Source: UBA668 sp031413415
GTDB lineage: Bacteria > Actinomycetota > Acidimicrobiia > Acidimicrobiales > Ilumatobacteraceae
Direction: 5' to 3'
NCBI GenBank assembly: GCA_031413415.1
Contig: JANOET010000063.1
Coordinates: forward strand, 1-21,819
Length of the DNA stretch: 21,819 nt
Below are positions 19,135-21,819 of the stretch, piece after piece. A program made the position numbers and the translations under genes. Position 1 is the stretch's first letter, and every line of letters begins with the position of its first letter. Below the pieces are notes generated by a model. The model was not told the DNA's origin. It saw only the letters and a program-made list of their open reading frames with translations, and made no database searches.

Positions 19135-21615
19135 ATGGCAGATGCCATTCGAGTGTCGCTGCCCGTCTCGGGTACCGACAAGACCCTGTCCTTCGAGACC
19201 GGGAAGCTGGCCCAGCAGAGCATGGGTGCCGTCGTGGCACAGCTCGGCCGGACCACGGTGCTGGCCACGGCCAACGCCGCCAAGGAAGCCCGCCCCGGCG
19301 CGGACTTCTTCCCCCTGACCATCGACGTCGAAGAGCGTGCGTACGCCGCGGGCAAGATCCCCGGCTCGTTCTTCCGTCGTGAGGGCCGTCCCACCGAGGA
19401 CGCCATCCTCACGTGCCGCCTCACCGACCGGCCCCTTCGCCCCGCGTTTCCGGATGGCTTCCGCAACGAGACGCAGGTCGTCCTGACGATCATCGGTGCC
19501 GACATGGAGAACCCGCACGACGTGCTCTCCATCAACGCCGCGTCCGCGTCGCTCATGCTCAGCGGCATCCCGTTCGACGGCCCCATCGGCGCCGTGCGCG
19601 TCGCCTACAGCCAGAGCGGCGAGTGGATCCCCCACCCGAGCTACGAAGAGGGCGCGAACAGCACGTTCGAGCTCGTCGTGGCCGGTCGCCAGCTCGACAG
19701 CGGCGATGTCGCGATCATGATGGTCGAGGCCGGTGGCACCGCCAAGAGCTTCGACTACTACGCCGACGGCGCCCCCAAGGTCGACGAAGCCGCCCTCGCC
19801 GGTGGCCTCGAGGCCAGCAAGACCTGGATCAAGGAGAGCATCGCCCTCCAGAAGGAACTCGTCGCTGCGGTCGTGGCCGTCAAGGGCCCCATCGTCCCCA
19901 TGGAGTACAGCGTCACGGTCGACTACGCCCCCGAGGTGTTCGCGGCCGTCGAGCCCATCGCCACCCCCGAGCTGTCGAAGGCCGTCGCGATCGCTCTCAA
20001 GGCCGATCGCAACGCAGCCACCGACGCCGTGGCCGCCGACGCCGTTGCCAAGCTCTGCGGCGAGGGTGCCGAGTTCGCCGGTCGCGAGCGTGAGGTCAAA
20101 GAAGCCGTCCGCAGCCTCACCAAGAAGCTCGTGCGCAAGCGCATCGTCGACGAGGGCCTGCGCATCGACGGTCGTGGCCCCCGCGACCTGCGTCCGCTCA
20201 GCAGCGAAGTGGGCGTGCTGCCCACGGCGCACGGCACCGGCCTGTTCCAGCGTGGCGAGACCCAGGTGATGAACGTCCTCACCATGGCCATGCCGCGCAT
20301 GAACCAGCTGCTCGACACGCTCGGCCCGGACACCAACAAGTACTTCCTGTTCCACTACAACATGGCCCCGTGGGCCAACGGTGAGACGGGTCGCGTCGGT
20401 TCGCCGAAGCGCCGCGAGATCGGCCACGGTGCGCTCGCCGCACGTGCCCTGCTGCCGGTGCTGCCGGACCGCGACAAGTTCAACTACACGCTCCGCCTCG
20501 TCGCCGAAGTGTTGGCCTCGAACGGCAGCACCTCGATGGCGTCGGTGTGCTCGGGTTCGCTCGCACTGATGGACGCCGGCGTGCCGGTGCGTGCGGCCGT
20601 GGCCGGCATCGCCATGGGCCTCGTCTACGCTGAGGGCAAGTACACCACCCTCACCGACATCCTCGGTGCGGAGGACGCGTTCGGCGACATGGACTTCAAG
20701 GTGGCCGGCACCGCCGACGCCATCACTGCCCTGCAGCTCGACACCAAGATCGACGGCATTCCCGCCGACGTCCTGGCCGCCGCGCTCGACCAGGCGAAGG
20801 AAGCCCGCACCGAGATCCTGGCGAACATGAACGCATGTTTGGCAGCTGCTCGGGATGAAGTGGCCGCCACGGCCCCGAAGATCATCACGATCACCATCCC
20901 CATGGACAAGATCGGCGAGGTCATCGGGCCGAAGGGCAAGGTCATCAACACCATCACTCAGGAGACCGGTGCCGACATCGCTGTCGACGACGACGGCGCA
21001 CAGGGCATCGTCACCATCGGCGCCGTCGAGGCGTGGCGCATGGAGGATGCGAAGGCTCGCATCCTCGCCATCGTGTCGCCGCCCATGGCCGAGGTCGGCA
21101 AGACCTACCCGGGTCGCGTCGTCAACATGACCAAGTTCGGTGCGTTCGTGAACATCCTCCCGGGCCGCGATGGCCTGGTCCACATCAGCAAGCTCGGCAA
21201 GGGCAAGCGCATCAACAACGTGGAGGACGTGCTCACCCTCGGTCAGGAGATCGAGGTCGTCGTCGAGGAGATCGACGAGAAGGGCAAGGTCAGCCTGACC
21301 CCCGGTGAGAGCTGGAACCCGGTCATCCCCGAGGGCGCTGCGTCGTCCGGCGGCGGCGACCGCGGTGACCGTAGTGACCGTGGCGACCGTGGCGGACGCG
21401 ACCGCGATCGTGGTGGTCGCAGCAACGACCGTGGCGACCGCGCACCGCGCGACAGTGCTCCGCCCGTCGAGGGTGCCGTGGCCGTGTCGTTCGACGACGC
21501 GTTCGACGCCGAACTCGCGGGTGATCTGGGCGACCTCGGCCCCGCCGGCGAGCCCGTCGCCGACGACCGAGGCGACCGCGGCGGCGATCGCGGCGGCCGT
21601 CGTCGTCACCGCTGA
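19135..21615 (+). CDS. pnp: Polyribonucleotide nucleotidyltransferase (PNPase)
   Basis: PNPase degrades RNA 3'-to-5' by phosphorolysis and can add tails; it works as a trimer. The 826-residue product has a first RNase PH domain (LGRTTVLATANAAKEARPG, FFRREGRPTEDAILTCRLTDR), a helical linker, and a second RNase PH domain (HGTGLFQRGETQV, GETGRVGSPKRREIGHGALA). Catalytic D514 and D520 lie in EDAFGDMDFKVAG. A KH domain (ITIPMDKIGEVIGPKGKVI, about 582-621) and an S1 domain (about 654-722) follow. Residues 737-826 form an Arg/Gly/Asp-rich tail, longer than the E. coli end. ATG at 19135 has AAAGGAG 8 nt upstream. The M16 peptidase gene starts 3 nt after its stop. Confidence 0.98.
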   Translation: MADAIRVSLPVSGTDKTLSFETGKLAQQSMGAVVAQLGRTTVLATANAAKEARPGADFFPLTIDVEERAYAAGKIPGSFFRREGRPTEDAILTCRLTDRPLRPAFPDGFRNETQVVLTIIGADMENPHDVLSINAASASLMLSGIPFDGPIGAVRVAYSQSGEWIPHPSYEEGANSTFELVVAGRQLDSGDVAIMMVEAGGTAKSFDYYADGAPKVDEAALAGGLEASKTWIKESIALQKELVAAVVAVKGPIVPMEYSVTVDYAPEVFAAVEPIATPELSKAVAIALKADRNAATDAVAADAVAKLCGEGAEFAGREREVKEAVRSLTKKLVRKRIVDEGLRIDGRGPRDLRPLSSEVGVLPTAHGTGLFQRGETQVMNVLTMAMPRMNQLLDTLGPDTNKYFLFHYNMAPWANGETGRVGSPKRREIGHGALAARALLPVLPDRDKFNYTLRLVAEVLASNGSTSMASVCSGSLALMDAGVPVRAAVAGIAMGLVYAEGKYTTLTDILGAEDAFGDMDFKVAGTADAITALQLDTKIDGIPADVLAAALDQAKEARTEILANMNACLAAARDEVAATAPKIITITIPMDKIGEVIGPKGKVINTITQETGADIAVDDDGAQGIVTIGAVEAWRMEDAKARILAIVSPPMAEVGKTYPGRVVNMTKFGAFVNILPGRDGLVHISKLGKGKRINNVEDVLTLGQEIEVVVEEIDEKGKVSLTPGESWNPVIPEGAASSGGGDRGDRSDRGDRGGRDRDRGGRSNDRGDRAPRDSAPPVEGAVAVSFDDAFDAELAGDLGDLGPAGEPVADDRGDRGGDRGGRRRHR

Positions 21616-21618
21616 TCA

Positions 21619-21819
21619 GTGACCGACCTCCGGATCACCCAACTCGACTCCGGCCTCACGGTGGCCACCGAACGCGTGCCTGGCACGCTGTCGGTGGCCA
21701 CCGGTGTCTGGGTCGGCGTGGGGGGGCGGGTAGATCCCCCCCACCCCCCCCGCGGCAGCCCCAACCGACGGCACCACCGGGTGAAGGGCCCCCCCACCCC
21801 CGCCGCGCCGGCGTTGTGG
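21619..21819 (+). CDS. M16-family zinc peptidase, 5' part only
   Basis: The GTG at 21619, 3 nt after the pnp stop, opens a frame running off the window. TDLRITQLDSGLTVATERVPGTLSVATGVWVGVG is the N-terminus of an M16 (processing-peptidase-like) protease, which commonly follows pnp in Gram-positive bacteria. The zinc motif HFLEH, expected about 45 residues in, is not readable: after about 21720 the sequence becomes runs of G and C and the translation reads GSPNRRHHRVKGP where GASHFLEHLLFKGTP-like sequence is expected. The DNA still aligns loosely (gtgaagggc for ttcaagggc), so base errors at a contig end are likelier than a real mutant. Confidence 0.7.
   Translation, partial: MTDLRITQLDSGLTVATERVPGTLSVATGVWVGVGGRVDPPHPPRGSPNRRHHRVKGPPTPAAPALW

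Noticed and set aside
19015..21609. 864-residue open frame on the minus strand opposite pnp
   Set aside because: Antisense shadow of pnp, with no domain and composition typical of the complementary frame.

Overview
The window is high-GC bacterial chromosome with GTG and TTG starts, a mycobacterium-like ProS, a homologue of the mycothiol-linked protein Rv2466c, and several start codons lying 6-8 nt behind a TANNNT -10 box, as in leaderless actinobacterial transcripts. Together these point to Actinomycetota. An Acidimicrobiia-type (Ilumatobacter-like) lineage is my guess from overall protein character, not proven. The core gene order proS / rimP-nusA-ylxR-infB-(DsbA-like)-rbfA-truB-ribF / rpsO / pnp / M16 peptidase is the common translation and RNA-metabolism neighbourhood of Gram-positive bacteria.

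Layout. Positions 61-2187 (minus) carry a geranylgeranyl-reductase-family flavoprotein and a Tat-exported PGRP/amidase_2 protein. Positions 2253-4046 (plus) hold an SDR dehydrogenase and a hydratase-2/MaoC protein; together they match the two catalytic parts of multifunctional beta-oxidation enzyme type 2. Positions 4083-6456 (minus) hold proS and an unrecognised protein with a pseudo-receiver-like N-terminus and a Cys/His cluster. From 6668 to 14912 (plus) runs the rimP-to-ribF block for transcription, initiation, ribosome maturation, pseudouridylation and flavin cofactor synthesis; a very stable leader hairpin precedes rimP.

Between ribF and rpsO, on the opposite strand, sits a four-gene cassette (14934-18449): ABC ATPase, permease, a chorismate mutase fused to a 4-hydroxyphenylpyruvate-dioxygenase-like VOC domain, and an NMT1/THI5-type binding lipoprotein. 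In the fused enzyme the position of the third HPPD iron ligand (Glu) is Gly. This cassette is the best candidate for an undescribed system. Next come rpsO with a clear intrinsic terminator, a structured pnp leader, pnp with an Arg/Gly/Asp-rich tail, and the start of an M16 peptidase gene whose last ~100 bases look corrupted, as at a contig end.

Other oddities: a perfect 24-bp tandem duplication inside the conserved IF-2 core; a 15-bp repeat at the very start of the flavoprotein gene; and a CxxA instead of CxxC active site in the DsbA-like protein between infB and rbfA. No rRNA, tRNA, insertion sequence or CRISPR array was seen. No gene-free stretch exceeds about 260 bases; the longest (6457-6667 and 18879-19134) hold the promoters, hairpins and leaders listed.
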